Shown: positions 7,338-14,091, counted from the first letter of the stretch. The stretch is DNA of 14,395 nt from an uncultured Clostridium sp. (GCA_958349075.1 CATWBR010000056.1:1-14395); one strand, 5' to 3'. Numbers and translations: made by a program. The notes: generated from the letters alone by a model not told the origin.

Positions 7338-8080
7338 AATTGCAGATTAAAAATCTGACGAAAGTATTTACGTCAAAAGAAAAAGACATCAAGGCGGTCG
7401 ACAACGTCAGTTTTGATGTATATGATAATGAATTTCTTGTACTTCTCGGGCCGGGACAGTGCGGTAAGACCGTTTTGTTAAATATAATTGCCGGCCTGGA
7501 TGAGCCTACGGACGGAGAAATCCTTCTGGACGGCAGACAGGTAAACGGCCATGATCCGAAGATTGGTATGGTTCCGCAAAGATACGGCCTGTTCGACGCA
7601 AAAACGGTAATGCAGAATGTGGAAATCGGACCCAAATGGAGAGGCGTCCCCAAAACGCAGAGAAGGGAAAAGGCACAAAAATACATTGATCTTGTCCAGC
7701 TTCACGGCTTTGAAAATTCGTATCCCTCCCAACTGTCGGGCGGTATGAAACAGCGTGTAAGTATTGCCAGGGCCTATGTAAACGATCCGGAAATCCTGAT
7801 TATGGACGAGCCCTTCGGCGCGCTTGATGCACAGACCCGGTACGCAATGGAGGAGGAGGTTTCGAAAATCTGGCAAAAAGATAAGAGAACGGTTATTTTT
7901 GTAACAAATAATATTGAAGAGGCCTGTTATCTGGGCGATCGTATTATTCTATTCAGCAATCGCCCTGCACAGATCAAGGAGCTCTACATAAACGACCTGC
8001 CTAGGCCAAGAGATATGATCTCAGCGGAATTTTTAAAGCTCCGCACGTCAATCTCCGACAATACAGATCTTGCGATTTAA
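7313..8080 (+). CDS. ABC transporter ATPase 1, SsuB/TauB-like, H-loop histidine replaced
   Basis: This 255-residue protein is one of two nucleotide-binding subunits of the importer. Visible motifs are Walker A GPGQCGKT (46-53), the Q-loop VPQRYGLF, a full signature LSGGMKQR (141-148), and Walker B ILIMDEPFGALD with D165 and E166. The switch position that is almost always His reads VTNNIEEA, with N199 in place of the His (AAT instead of CAT/CAC). Walker A is also off-consensus at its GQ pair. The ATG at 7313 lies inside the end of the permease 2 gene (25-base overlap), which suggests translational coupling. AAAGG (7302-7306) precedes it. The next in-frame ATG at 7319 is an alternative start. 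Family assignment is firm. The effect of the His loss is inferred (see findings). Confidence 0.92.
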   Translation: MSMDENKVKLQIKNLTKVFTSKEKDIKAVDNVSFDVYDNEFLVLLGPGQCGKTVLLNIIAGLDEPTDGEILLDGRQVNGHDPKIGMVPQRYGLFDAKTVMQNVEIGPKWRGVPKTQRREKAQKYIDLVQLHGFENSYPSQLSGGMKQRVSIARAYVNDPEILIMDEPFGALDAQTRYAMEEEVSKIWQKDKRTVIFVTNNIEEACYLGDRIILFSNRPAQIKELYINDLPRPRDMISAEFLKLRTSISDNTDLAI

Positions 8081-8104
8081 TTAGACTGAGGGAAGGAGAT
8101 AAAA

Positions 8105-8881
8105 ATGAGCGAAGAACTGAAAAATACGGCAGAACACGATGAAAGACCAATCAAGGTTGAAGTTTCGCACCTGACTAAATATTTTAACACCCTCCATGTA
8201 CTGGATGATATATCGTTTCAGGTGAAAAAAGGTGAATTTGTATGTGTTGTAGGTCCGACCGGATGCGGTAAGACCACATTCCTGAATCTGTTAACAAAAG
8301 TAATGGAGCCGTCGGAGGGCATATTAAAGATTGACGGGGAAGCTGCCGATCCGAGAAAACACAGTATTGCCCGCGTTTTCCAGGAGCCGTCCCTGTTTCA
8401 CTGGCTTACCGTGCGCCAGAACCTGGAATTTGGCCTGAAGGTAAAAAAGCTGCCGCAGACGACGGTAAACGGGCGCGTGGAAAAGATCGTCCGGCTTCTT
8501 GGCCTGGAGGAGGTTGAAAATTCCTATATGTCGTCGCTTTCCGTGAGTACTCAGCAGAGGGTCGTAATCGGACGGGCATTTGCGATGGAGCCTGATCTGC
8601 TGCTGATGGATGAGCCTTACGGACAGATGGATATCAAGCTGCGCTTTTATCTGGAAGATGAGGTGCTCCGGCTTTGGAGAGAGATGGGAACGACCGTTGT
8701 TTTTGTCACCCATAATATCGAGGAAGCTGTTTATCTTTCCGAAAAGATTCTTATATTGACGAATAAGCCGGCGGCGATTAAGGAGGATTTAGTAAATTCC
8801 CTGCCTTATCCGCGCGAAATTATAAGTCCTGAATTTATTGAGATGCGCCGCCATGTTACGGAGCAGATTAAATGGTGGTAA
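8105..8881 (+). CDS. ABC transporter ATPase 2, SsuB/TauB-like, degenerate signature motif
   Basis: This 258-residue protein is the second nucleotide-binding subunit. Walker A GPTGCGKT (50-57), the Q-loop VFQEPSLF, Walker B LLLMDEPYG (D169, E170) and the switch histidine H203 in VTHNIEEA are all standard. The ABC signature is not: where LSGGMQQR is expected it reads LSVSTQQR (145-152), and the D-loop reads GQMD rather than GALD. It therefore has the reciprocal pattern to ATPase 1. GGAAGGAGAT precedes ATG 8105. There is a 24-base gap after ATPase 1. It very probably pairs with ATPase 1 in a heterodimer, giving one consensus and one degenerate ATP site. Confidence 0.92.
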   Translation: MSEELKNTAEHDERPIKVEVSHLTKYFNTLHVLDDISFQVKKGEFVCVVGPTGCGKTTFLNLLTKVMEPSEGILKIDGEAADPRKHSIARVFQEPSLFHWLTVRQNLEFGLKVKKLPQTTVNGRVEKIVRLLGLEEVENSYMSSLSVSTQQRVVIGRAFAMEPDLLLMDEPYGQMDIKLRFYLEDEVLRLWREMGTTVVFVTHNIEEAVYLSEKILILTNKPAAIKEDLVNSLPYPREIISPEFIEMRRHVTEQIKWW

Positions 8882-8900
8882 GTAGTGAGAAACGGCAATG

Positions 8901-8929
8901 TCATGATATAAGTATGACTTATAATATGA
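8901..8929 (+). promoter_or_regulatory. Imperfect dyad with TATAAT box before the 3-epimerase gene
   Basis: TCATGATATAAG (8901-8912) and CTTATAATATGA (8918-8929) are inverted copies matching at 10 of 12 positions, separated by TATGA. The right arm contains a perfect -10 box TATAAT (8920-8925). ATGTCA (8898-8903), 16 bases upstream, is a four-of-six match to TTGACA. This may be a secondary promoter with a regulator site overlapping its -10, serving the enzyme genes after the transporter. The dyad is AT-rich and could arise by chance. Confidence 0.35.
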
Positions 8930-8941
8930 GGAGAAAGGTAT

Positions 8942-9838
8942 ATGGAAAATAGAATTGGCCTTCACGCAAATTATTTCCGGGGAACGGAATTAGAGTGGGA
9001 TATGTACTCGATTGCCGAGTTTCTGATTGAACAGGGCGGTACCGCGATGGAGCTGATGCCGGATCATTTATTAAGACTCAGCCATGATGAATTGTACCGG
9101 TTTCGGGATTTGACGCAGGCAAATAATATCGAGCTGATTGTCGGCGCCGGCAGAAGTGAGCAGACGGATGCCTCAAGTCTGGATCCGAAAGTCCGGGAAG
9201 CCAGTTATCGGCGGGCAGTTGAAATTATCCGGCTGCTAAAGGAGGTCGGCTGCCACAAGTGGGACGGCCTTGTGCATGCATGCTGGCCGGGCCGCCCCCA
9301 GGGCATTCTGACGGAGGATGTTAAAAAAGAATATACCGCACGCAGCGTTGCGGGAATGAAGCGGATTGTTCCGCTTTTAGAGGAGGCGGAGATTGACGTA
9401 TATCTCGAAGTCGTAAACAGGTTTGAACATTTTATCTTTAATACGGTGGAGGAGGGCGTTGACTTTTGTAAGGCGGTCGGGAGTGAGCGCGTTCAGCTTC
9501 TCATTGATACCTACCATATGAATATTGAGGAGCACAGCATCTGCGATGCGATCCGGGTATGTGCGGACAGTGGATACCTCGGACATTTTCATGTGGGAGA
9601 AGCAAACCGCTGCGTTCCGGGCACGGTTCCCACTCACATGGATTGGAAGGCGATTTTCGGGACTCTTAAAGAGGTTCGCTATGAGGGAGCGTATATACTG
9701 GAGCCGGTCATCAAAAATGGCTGTCAGTTTGCAGCAAATACCGCACTGTGGCGGGATCTTTCCGGAGGGGCGGACATCGCAGAGATGAAACATAAGGCGG
9801 GGATTGGCCTCGGGTTTGTTAAAGCACAATGTAATTGA
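8942..9838 (+). CDS. Ketose 3-epimerase-like TIM-barrel protein (D-tagatose/D-psicose 3-epimerase family)
   Basis: This 298-residue protein belongs to the xylose-isomerase-like TIM-barrel group and most resembles the D-tagatose/D-psicose 3-epimerases. These metal-dependent cytoplasmic enzymes usually act on free ketoses. The metal-ligand set can be placed at E156 (LEVVNRFEHF), D189 (DTYHMNIEE), H215 (GHFHVGEANR) and E254 (LEPV). The E156-D189-H215 spacing matches that of the Pseudomonas cichorii enzyme. Length is typical. GAGGAGAAAGG (8928-8938) precedes ATG 8942. An epimerase acting on an unphosphorylated sugar fits the lack of a kinase in the cluster. Hydroxypyruvate isomerase or an inosose-type isomerase are less likely alternatives because the VVNRFE motif is characteristic of the 3-epimerases. 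Confidence 0.8.
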   Translation: MENRIGLHANYFRGTELEWDMYSIAEFLIEQGGTAMELMPDHLLRLSHDELYRFRDLTQANNIELIVGAGRSEQTDASSLDPKVREASYRRAVEIIRLLKEVGCHKWDGLVHACWPGRPQGILTEDVKKEYTARSVAGMKRIVPLLEEAEIDVYLEVVNRFEHFIFNTVEEGVDFCKAVGSERVQLLIDTYHMNIEEHSICDAIRVCADSGYLGHFHVGEANRCVPGTVPTHMDWKAIFGTLKEVRYEGAYILEPVIKNGCQFAANTALWRDLSGGADIAEMKHKAGIGLGFVKAQCN

Positions 9839-9851
9839 CAGGGGTGGGAAA

Positions 9852-10868
9852 TTGAAAAAAATCGAGTTTACAGCTCCCGGTAAAGCGGAGATTATTGAAG
9901 CAGCCAGACCGGTCCCTAAAGAGGGACAGGTTTTGCTCAGGGTAAAAAGAATCGGTGTCTGCGGTTCAGACCTGCAGGTGTTTGGTGGAAATAATCAATA
10001 TATGACGTTTCCGGTCACGCCGTTTCATGAGGGGATTCTTGAAGTGGCGGAGGTCCGAAGCACAGATTCCGGATTAAAGCCGGGTATGGCCGCAGCCGTC
10101 TGGCCGTTTATCAACTGCGGTTCCTGTGATCCGTGCAGGCACGGCAGCCCGAATGCATGTATGAATTTCACCTGTCTGGGAATACAGGCCGACGGGCTGG
10201 GAGCCGAGTATTATTTGTCGGAGGAGAAATATGTCTATCCGCTGCCGGACGGGCTGAACCCTGATGAAGCGGTACTGATTGAACCATTATCGATCGGAAT
10301 GCACGCCGCCGTCAGAGGGGATGTTAGGGGAAAGCGCGTACTTGTCGTAGGCGCCGGAACAATCGGGAACATGACTGCGCAGGCGTGCAAAATAAAAGGG
10401 GCAGAACGGGTCGTTGTCTGCGATGTGGCGCAGGAAAAGATAACGCTCGCTGCGGCAGGCGGCATAGAAGGCGTAAACAACCGGGGGAAAACCCTGTGTG
10501 AGGTGGCCCGTGAGGTATTTGGAAATCCGCCGGACGTTGTGATCGACTGTGCTGGTTTTGGCCCGACGACAGAACAGATTTTTGAAATTGGAGGGAAGAC
10601 AACGACGGTTGTGATTGTTGCCAATTCCAGCCGGCCTATTTCTTTGCTCATGAACCATATCCAGAGAAATGAGCTGGATGTCCGGGGATGTATTGGAAGC
10701 CACCCGGATGATTTCCGGTCTGCCGTCAATGCAGTCGCAGAGGGGAAGTTAAATGCAGGGGGATTCATCACTGCGCGGTATGGGAAGATGGAGCAGATTC
10801 AGGAGATGATGGAATATACGGTATCCAACCGGGGCTCTAACATGAAAACGATAATGGAGATGGGATAA
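9852..10868 (+). CDS. Zinc-dependent medium-chain dehydrogenase (polyol/threonine dehydrogenase type), TTG start
   Basis: This 338-residue NAD(P)-dependent alcohol or polyol dehydrogenase most likely interconverts a polyol and a ketose. Catalytic zinc ligands are visible as C37 (GVCGSD), H59-E60 (PFHEG) and E144 (EPLSIG). The structural zinc cysteines are C89, C92, C95 and C103. The cofactor fingerprint is GAGTIG (167-172), and the acidic CDV ending the next strand favours NAD over NADP. The usual Gly before the zinc-site HE is replaced by Phe (F58). The best start is TTG 9852, preceded by AGGGGTGGG (9840-9848) and lying 13 bases past the upstream stop. An earlier in-frame TTG at 9804 would overlap the upstream gene and lacks a ribosome binding site. 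Sorbitol, galactitol-phosphate and threonine dehydrogenases share this architecture, so the substrate is open. Confidence 0.87.
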   Translation: MKKIEFTAPGKAEIIEAARPVPKEGQVLLRVKRIGVCGSDLQVFGGNNQYMTFPVTPFHEGILEVAEVRSTDSGLKPGMAAAVWPFINCGSCDPCRHGSPNACMNFTCLGIQADGLGAEYYLSEEKYVYPLPDGLNPDEAVLIEPLSIGMHAAVRGDVRGKRVLVVGAGTIGNMTAQACKIKGAERVVVCDVAQEKITLAAAGGIEGVNNRGKTLCEVAREVFGNPPDVVIDCAGFGPTTEQIFEIGGKTTTVVIVANSSRPISLLMNHIQRNELDVRGCIGSHPDDFRSAVNAVAEGKLNAGGFITARYGKMEQIQEMMEYTVSNRGSNMKTIMEMG

Positions 10869-10889
10869 TTATGCAGAAAGGATATTGCT

Positions 10890-11597
10890 ATGGATATAAA
10901 CGATCTGAAGAAGAAAGTATATGACGCAAATCTTGAGCTTGTGGCTCGGGGGCTTGTGATTTATACATGGGGAAATGTTTCTGGAATCGACCGGGAAAGG
11001 GGATTGGTTGCAATCAAACCCCGCGGCATCGAGTATTCGGACCTGGAATGGCAGGATATTTCAGTTACAGATCTGGATGGGAATGCGATCGACGACAACC
11101 CGTTAAAACCGTCGGTGGATCTGGACTACCACCTTGCAATGTATAAGTCCTTCCAGGATATTGGAGGTATCTCGCATACACATTCGCTGTATGCCACGGT
11201 GTTTTCGCAGGCGCTGAAATCCATTCCCTGCTTTGGCACAACGCATGCGGATCATTTTTACGGTGAGATTCCCTGTGTGCCTTATCTGGAGGAGGAAAAG
11301 GTAGCGGAAAACTACGAGTTTAATGCCGGCATTCAGATTACAGAGTATTTTGCGGCGCATAACATTGACCCCAACCGCACGCGGGCCGTGCTCTGCGGAG
11401 GCCATGGCCCCTTTACCTGGGGAAAGGATGCGGACGAATCGGTGGAATTCGCCGTGATTCTGGAGGAAGTTGCGAAAATGGCGCATAAGACGCTGTCTCT
11501 CGGAGGGATGACCCTGCTTCCCGCCTATATGCTGGATAAGCATTATCTAAGAAAATACGGTGAAAATTCCTATTTTTATCAGACCAAAGAGAAGTGA
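10890..11597 (+). CDS. AraD-family class II aldolase/epimerase with altered phosphate site
   Basis: This 235-residue protein is close in overall sequence to L-ribulose-5-phosphate 4-epimerase (AraD/UlaF/SgbE). These zinc enzymes epimerise by retro-aldol cleavage and re-addition. Zinc ligands D77, H96, H98 and H172 and catalytic D121 (THADHFYG) and Y230 match E. coli AraD D76, H95, H97, H171, D120 and Y229 with a constant +1 offset. DKHYLRKYG near the C-terminus is also AraD-like. Two phosphate-contact positions differ: KPRG puts R45 where AraD has Ser44, and KPSVD puts V76 where AraD has Ser75. AAAGGA (10877-10882) precedes ATG 10890. It is either a 4-epimerase or a retro-aldol enzyme on a related substrate. 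The changed anion site argues against simple annotation as arabinose-pathway AraD. Confidence 0.87.
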   Translation: MDINDLKKKVYDANLELVARGLVIYTWGNVSGIDRERGLVAIKPRGIEYSDLEWQDISVTDLDGNAIDDNPLKPSVDLDYHLAMYKSFQDIGGISHTHSLYATVFSQALKSIPCFGTTHADHFYGEIPCVPYLEEEKVAENYEFNAGIQITEYFAAHNIDPNRTRAVLCGGHGPFTWGKDADESVEFAVILEEVAKMAHKTLSLGGMTLLPAYMLDKHYLRKYGENSYFYQTKEK

Positions 11598-11656
11598 AAA
11601 ACTTTGACGCGGCATGCTTAAAATACAGGGCCGGACAGGGAGAAGGGGTTACAATC

Positions 11657-12415
11657 ATGACTGTGAAAGGAAAACGGATTCTGATTACCGGCGGCGCCGG
11701 GGGGCTTGGATCCGGAATGGCAAAGTTTTTAGCGAAAGAGGGAGCCGTTATTTTTATTCTGGATCTACCCGGGGCAGCCATTGCGGGGAATCAATTAGTC
11801 TCAGAGATCGAAGCTGGGGGAGGCAGGGCGTATTTTAAGCCCATAGACGGGACGAGGGAAGATGATTGGGAGAGAGTGACGGGAGAGGTGATCCAAAAAG
11901 AAGGACGGATAGACGTCCTGATTAATAATGCCGGCATCACCATTCCTAAAGCGATAGAAGATATGTCCATGGCTGAATGGATGAGGATTATGGAAGTCAA
12001 TGTGGGAGCCGTATTTCTCGGAATAAAGTATGTGCTTCCTCACATGCGCCGGCAGGGAGGCGGATCGATTATCAACATCTCTTCCCAGTGCGGCCTGATT
12101 GGACACCGCTATTCGGCAGAGGCGTACACAGCCTCCAAGGGAGCGGTGACACTGCTCACAAAATCGGTTGCCGTGCGGTATGGAAAGGATAAGATCCGGT
12201 GCAATGCAATCTGCCCGTCAACGGCGGCCACACCACTTGTAATGGAACTTTTAGAGGATCCCGTGTTTTCAGCAGAACGGTGCGGAGAGGTTCCGCTTGG
12301 ACGTCTGTGCACGGCAAAAGATATTGCCTGCGCGGCTTTCTACCTGGCATCGGATGAGGCTTCTTATATTAACGGTGTGGCATTACCGGTAGACGGCGGT
12401 TCGACGGCGGATTAA
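11657..12415 (+). CDS. Short-chain dehydrogenase/reductase (FabG-like fold)
   Basis: This 252-residue classical SDR is an NAD(P)-dependent oxidoreductase. Motifs are TGGAGGLG (11-18), NNAG (90-93), the catalytic serine in NISSQ (S143), Y157 and K161 in the YTASK motif, and the C-terminal VDGGST. The residue set is that of an active enzyme. An acidic residue (ILDLPG) at the end of strand 2 suggests NAD preference. ATG 11657 is chosen because AAGGGG (11643-11648) precedes it and the TGGAGG motif then sits at its usual position. An in-frame GTG at 11594 would overlap the AraD-like gene by a few bases and add 21 unconserved residues. In this operon it most likely oxidises or reduces a sugar, polyol or sugar acid. 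Fatty-acid synthesis is unlikely because no fab genes are nearby. Confidence 0.87.
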   Translation: MTVKGKRILITGGAGGLGSGMAKFLAKEGAVIFILDLPGAAIAGNQLVSEIEAGGGRAYFKPIDGTREDDWERVTGEVIQKEGRIDVLINNAGITIPKAIEDMSMAEWMRIMEVNVGAVFLGIKYVLPHMRRQGGGSIINISSQCGLIGHRYSAEAYTASKGAVTLLTKSVAVRYGKDKIRCNAICPSTAATPLVMELLEDPVFSAERCGEVPLGRLCTAKDIACAAFYLASDEASYINGVALPVDGGSTAD

Positions 12416-12427
12416 AAGGACTTAAGG

Positions 12428-13474
12428 ATGACATTAAAAGATATTGCCCAGGAGGCGGGGGTTTCTGTTTCTACTGTTTCAAGAGTATTGAATGACCGTG
12501 ATACAAAAGCTGCGAGCAGGGAGGTACGGGAACGGATTTGGAAGATCATCCGCGATACGGACTATGTGCCAAACAGAAATGCACAGTATCTGCGTAAAAG
12601 ATCGGAGGGAAACAGAGCCGAGAGAAAAAAACATTATTTTGCCTGCATCTATGCCAGAAGTGCGGATAACAAGGATATGTTCTTTTCAGAACTGGTAACG
12701 GCGATTGAATATGAGGCATATAAACGCGATTACATATTAAAGTATTCGTTTTATGCGGAGGAGCTTGGAGGGGATGTATTTAAAAATGCAATTGATTCCA
12801 ATGAGATAAGCGGGATCGTTGTTTTGGGAAGGTTCAGCGAGGAGAGGATGAGGGCCATTACAGACGCCCAGAAGAATGTAGTCTATGTGGGTCTCAATTG
12901 CAGCAGTTATAAGCACGATACGGTCTTTTGCGATGGATACCAGGCAGGGCTTCTGGCCATGGACACCCTGTTCCAATACGGTCATTCGGAGATTGCCTAT
13001 TTTGGAGAACTGAGTAAGGAAAACAGATATCAAAGCTACTGTAAGGCCCAGGAGAATATGGGGCTCAAACTGAACCGTAAATATGTTGTGGATGCAAAGC
13101 AGACGCTGGATGGAGGTTACTGTGCCGCGCAGGCGCTGATGGCGCGGGAAGTTCCCTTCACTGCGGTTTTCTGCGCCAATGATGCGACCGCCATGGGAGC
13201 GATTAAGGCGTTAAGGGAACGCGATTATAAGGTGCCGGAAGATGTTTCGGTTATCAGTATTGATGATGTCGAAATGGCGGGTTACTTCACGCCAATGCTG
13301 ACCACCGTCCATATCCCCATCTCGGAGCTTGGAAAGCAGACCGCTAAGACCCTGATCGACAGGATTGAATGCGGACATACCCTGCCGGTGAAGCTGGAAC
13401 TGCCGCTGTCCCTTTCGAAACGGGACAGTTGTGCGGTGTGTAAGAACAGGGCAAAGAAGGCTGTGGATTTATAG
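12428..13474 (+). CDS. LacI/GalR-family transcriptional regulator
   Basis: This 348-residue protein has the standard LacI-family build. An N-terminal helix-turn-helix runs TLKDIAQEAGVSVSTVSRVL from residue 2, and a hinge near residues 50-58 (NAQYLRKR) has the leucine that normally inserts at the operator's central CpG. A periplasmic-binding-type sensor domain fills the rest (GIVVLGRF, AVFCANDATAMGAIKAL, VSVISIDDVEMAGYFTP). Length is normal with no break. AAAGGA (12416-12421) sits about six bases before ATG 12428. The gene is last in the operon and 12 bases after the SDR gene, so it is probably co-transcribed and self-regulating. The effector is likely a pathway sugar. The CpG-centred palindrome at 58-71 is the proposed operator. 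Confidence 0.95.
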   Translation: MTLKDIAQEAGVSVSTVSRVLNDRDTKAASREVRERIWKIIRDTDYVPNRNAQYLRKRSEGNRAERKKHYFACIYARSADNKDMFFSELVTAIEYEAYKRDYILKYSFYAEELGGDVFKNAIDSNEISGIVVLGRFSEERMRAITDAQKNVVYVGLNCSSYKHDTVFCDGYQAGLLAMDTLFQYGHSEIAYFGELSKENRYQSYCKAQENMGLKLNRKYVVDAKQTLDGGYCAAQALMAREVPFTAVFCANDATAMGAIKALRERDYKVPEDVSVISIDDVEMAGYFTPMLTTVHIPISELGKQTAKTLIDRIECGHTLPVKLELPLSLSKRDSCAVCKNRAKKAVDL

Positions 13475-13543
13475 CGGGATGGAACGAGGGGGGCGTGATG
13501 TTGCCGCCTGCATTTAAAATCTATAAATTATTAAAATGATGCT

Positions 13544-13575
13544 CTTGAGTCTCCTGCTCAAGGGCTTTATTTTAT
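13544..13575 (+). terminator. Probable rho-independent terminator of the operon
   Basis: CTTGAG (13544-13549) and CTCAAG (13557-13562) form a 6-bp stem around TCTCCTG. The stem is followed by GGCTTTATTTTAT, a T-rich run, 70-100 bases after the LacI-family stop. The stem is short, but the position and T-rich tract fit an intrinsic terminator. Its right half is also the left arm of a longer inverted repeat (13560-13610). Confidence 0.55.
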
Positions 13576-13615
13576 CCAAGGAAAGTGCTCTATGATAAAA
13601 TAAAGCCCTTCGGGC
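13560..13615. repeat. 17-bp perfect inverted repeat, including a minus-strand terminator-like element
   Basis: AAGGGCTTTATTTTATC (13560-13576) and GATAAAATAAAGCCCTT (13594-13610) are exact reverse complements, separated by 17 bases. On the minus strand the right arm reads as GCCC-GAA-GGGC followed by TTTATTTTATC, which is a compact intrinsic terminator shape. On the plus strand the left arm is the tail of the terminator at 13544. This may be a pair of convergent terminators sharing the same tail sequence. No minus-strand gene that would need one is recognisable in the window. Confidence 0.7.
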
Positions 13616-13854
13616 GGGAACGCACTGCGGCGGATGATACCCTTAAAAGCACCAATGCCACCTTTCGATGGGGGACAAAAACGGGAAGAGAGCTGGAAAC
13701 CCTGTGCCCCGGTCTGACCCTGATGCGGGAAAACAGCCTTAATGATGTGATGAAGACATTTACATTTTTCGGGTGGCTGTTTGGCACATTGCTGAAGATA
13801 AGGGATTGTAATGACAGACTGGCTGTATTCCGGTATAACAGATCAGGAGGATAA
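13585..13854 (+). pseudogene. Possible 3' remnant of a class I methyltransferase gene
   Basis: This frame encodes 89 residues from GTG 13585, weakly preceded by AAGGAAA. From about residue 25 the text ATFRWGTKTGRELETLCPGL and the later FFGWLFG and CNDRLAVFRY resemble, from memory, the C-terminal end of Lachnospiraceae class I SAM-dependent methyltransferases. The methyl-donor motif region (GxGxG type) is absent, and the first 10 residues are read from the inverted repeat. I therefore call it a truncated remnant rather than a working gene. It could instead be an unrelated small protein. The long antisense frame over the same span shows no recognisable family. Confidence 0.35.
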
Positions 13855-13855
13855 C

Positions 13856-13913
13856 ACGGCCGGATACAGCCAATATCCGGCGCGGGCAGGTTACCGCGCC
13901 GGACACCGGCCGT
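13856..13913 (+). other. GC-rich multi-hairpin element
   Basis: Three sets of complementary arms are nested in 58 bases. ACGGCCGG (13856-13863) pairs with CCGGCCGT (13906-13913). TCCGGCGCGG (13876-13885) pairs with CCGCGCCGGA (13894-13903) around GCAGGTTA. CCGGATA (13860-13866) can alternatively pair with TATCCGG (13874-13880). The outer and 10-bp stems can coexist, while the third competes with both. It follows the stop at 13854 directly. It could be a structured RNA, a rho-independent signal without a T-run, or a palindromic intergenic repeat. Confidence 0.7.
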
Positions 13914-13977
13914 CCCGCCGCTGAATGTCTCCACCACAAAAATCAGCAATAGAAAATTATCCAATCTTAAATCAAAC

Positions 13978-14041
13978 AAACATCCTAAAACATCCTAAAA
14001 ACATCTTGAAACAATCTTGAAACCATCCTGAAACCATCGGC
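13978..14041. repeat. Six degenerate 10-11 bp repeats with phased A-tracts
   Basis: Successive units are AAACATCCTA (twice), AAAACATCTTG, AAACAATCTTG, AAACCATCCTG and AAACCATCGGC. An A-tract recurs roughly every helical turn, which is a classical arrangement for intrinsically curved DNA. The array lies just upstream of the 33-bp repeats. A 72-codon minus-strand frame runs through it (13972-14190, GTG start) but has no ribosome binding site and simply translates the two repeat arrays. Confidence 0.85.
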
Positions 14042-14091
14042 ATTCCGCCATTCCCAATCCACTCAGCTCTAATTAAAGCTCCAATTTCAGT

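Noticed and set aside
9804..9851. Upstream TTG start for the zinc dehydrogenase
   Set aside because: It lies inside the 3-epimerase gene, has no ribosome binding site, and would add 16 residues not seen in the family. TTG 9852 after AGGGGTGGG fits better.
10890..11597. Annotating the cluster as an L-arabinose operon because of the AraD-like gene
   Set aside because: No araA or araB-like genes are present, two phosphate-contact serines are changed, and the importer is not a sugar-type ABC system.
11657..12415. FabG of fatty-acid synthesis
   Set aside because: The fold and motifs fit the SDR family in general, but no other fatty-acid genes are near and the gene lies in a carbohydrate operon.
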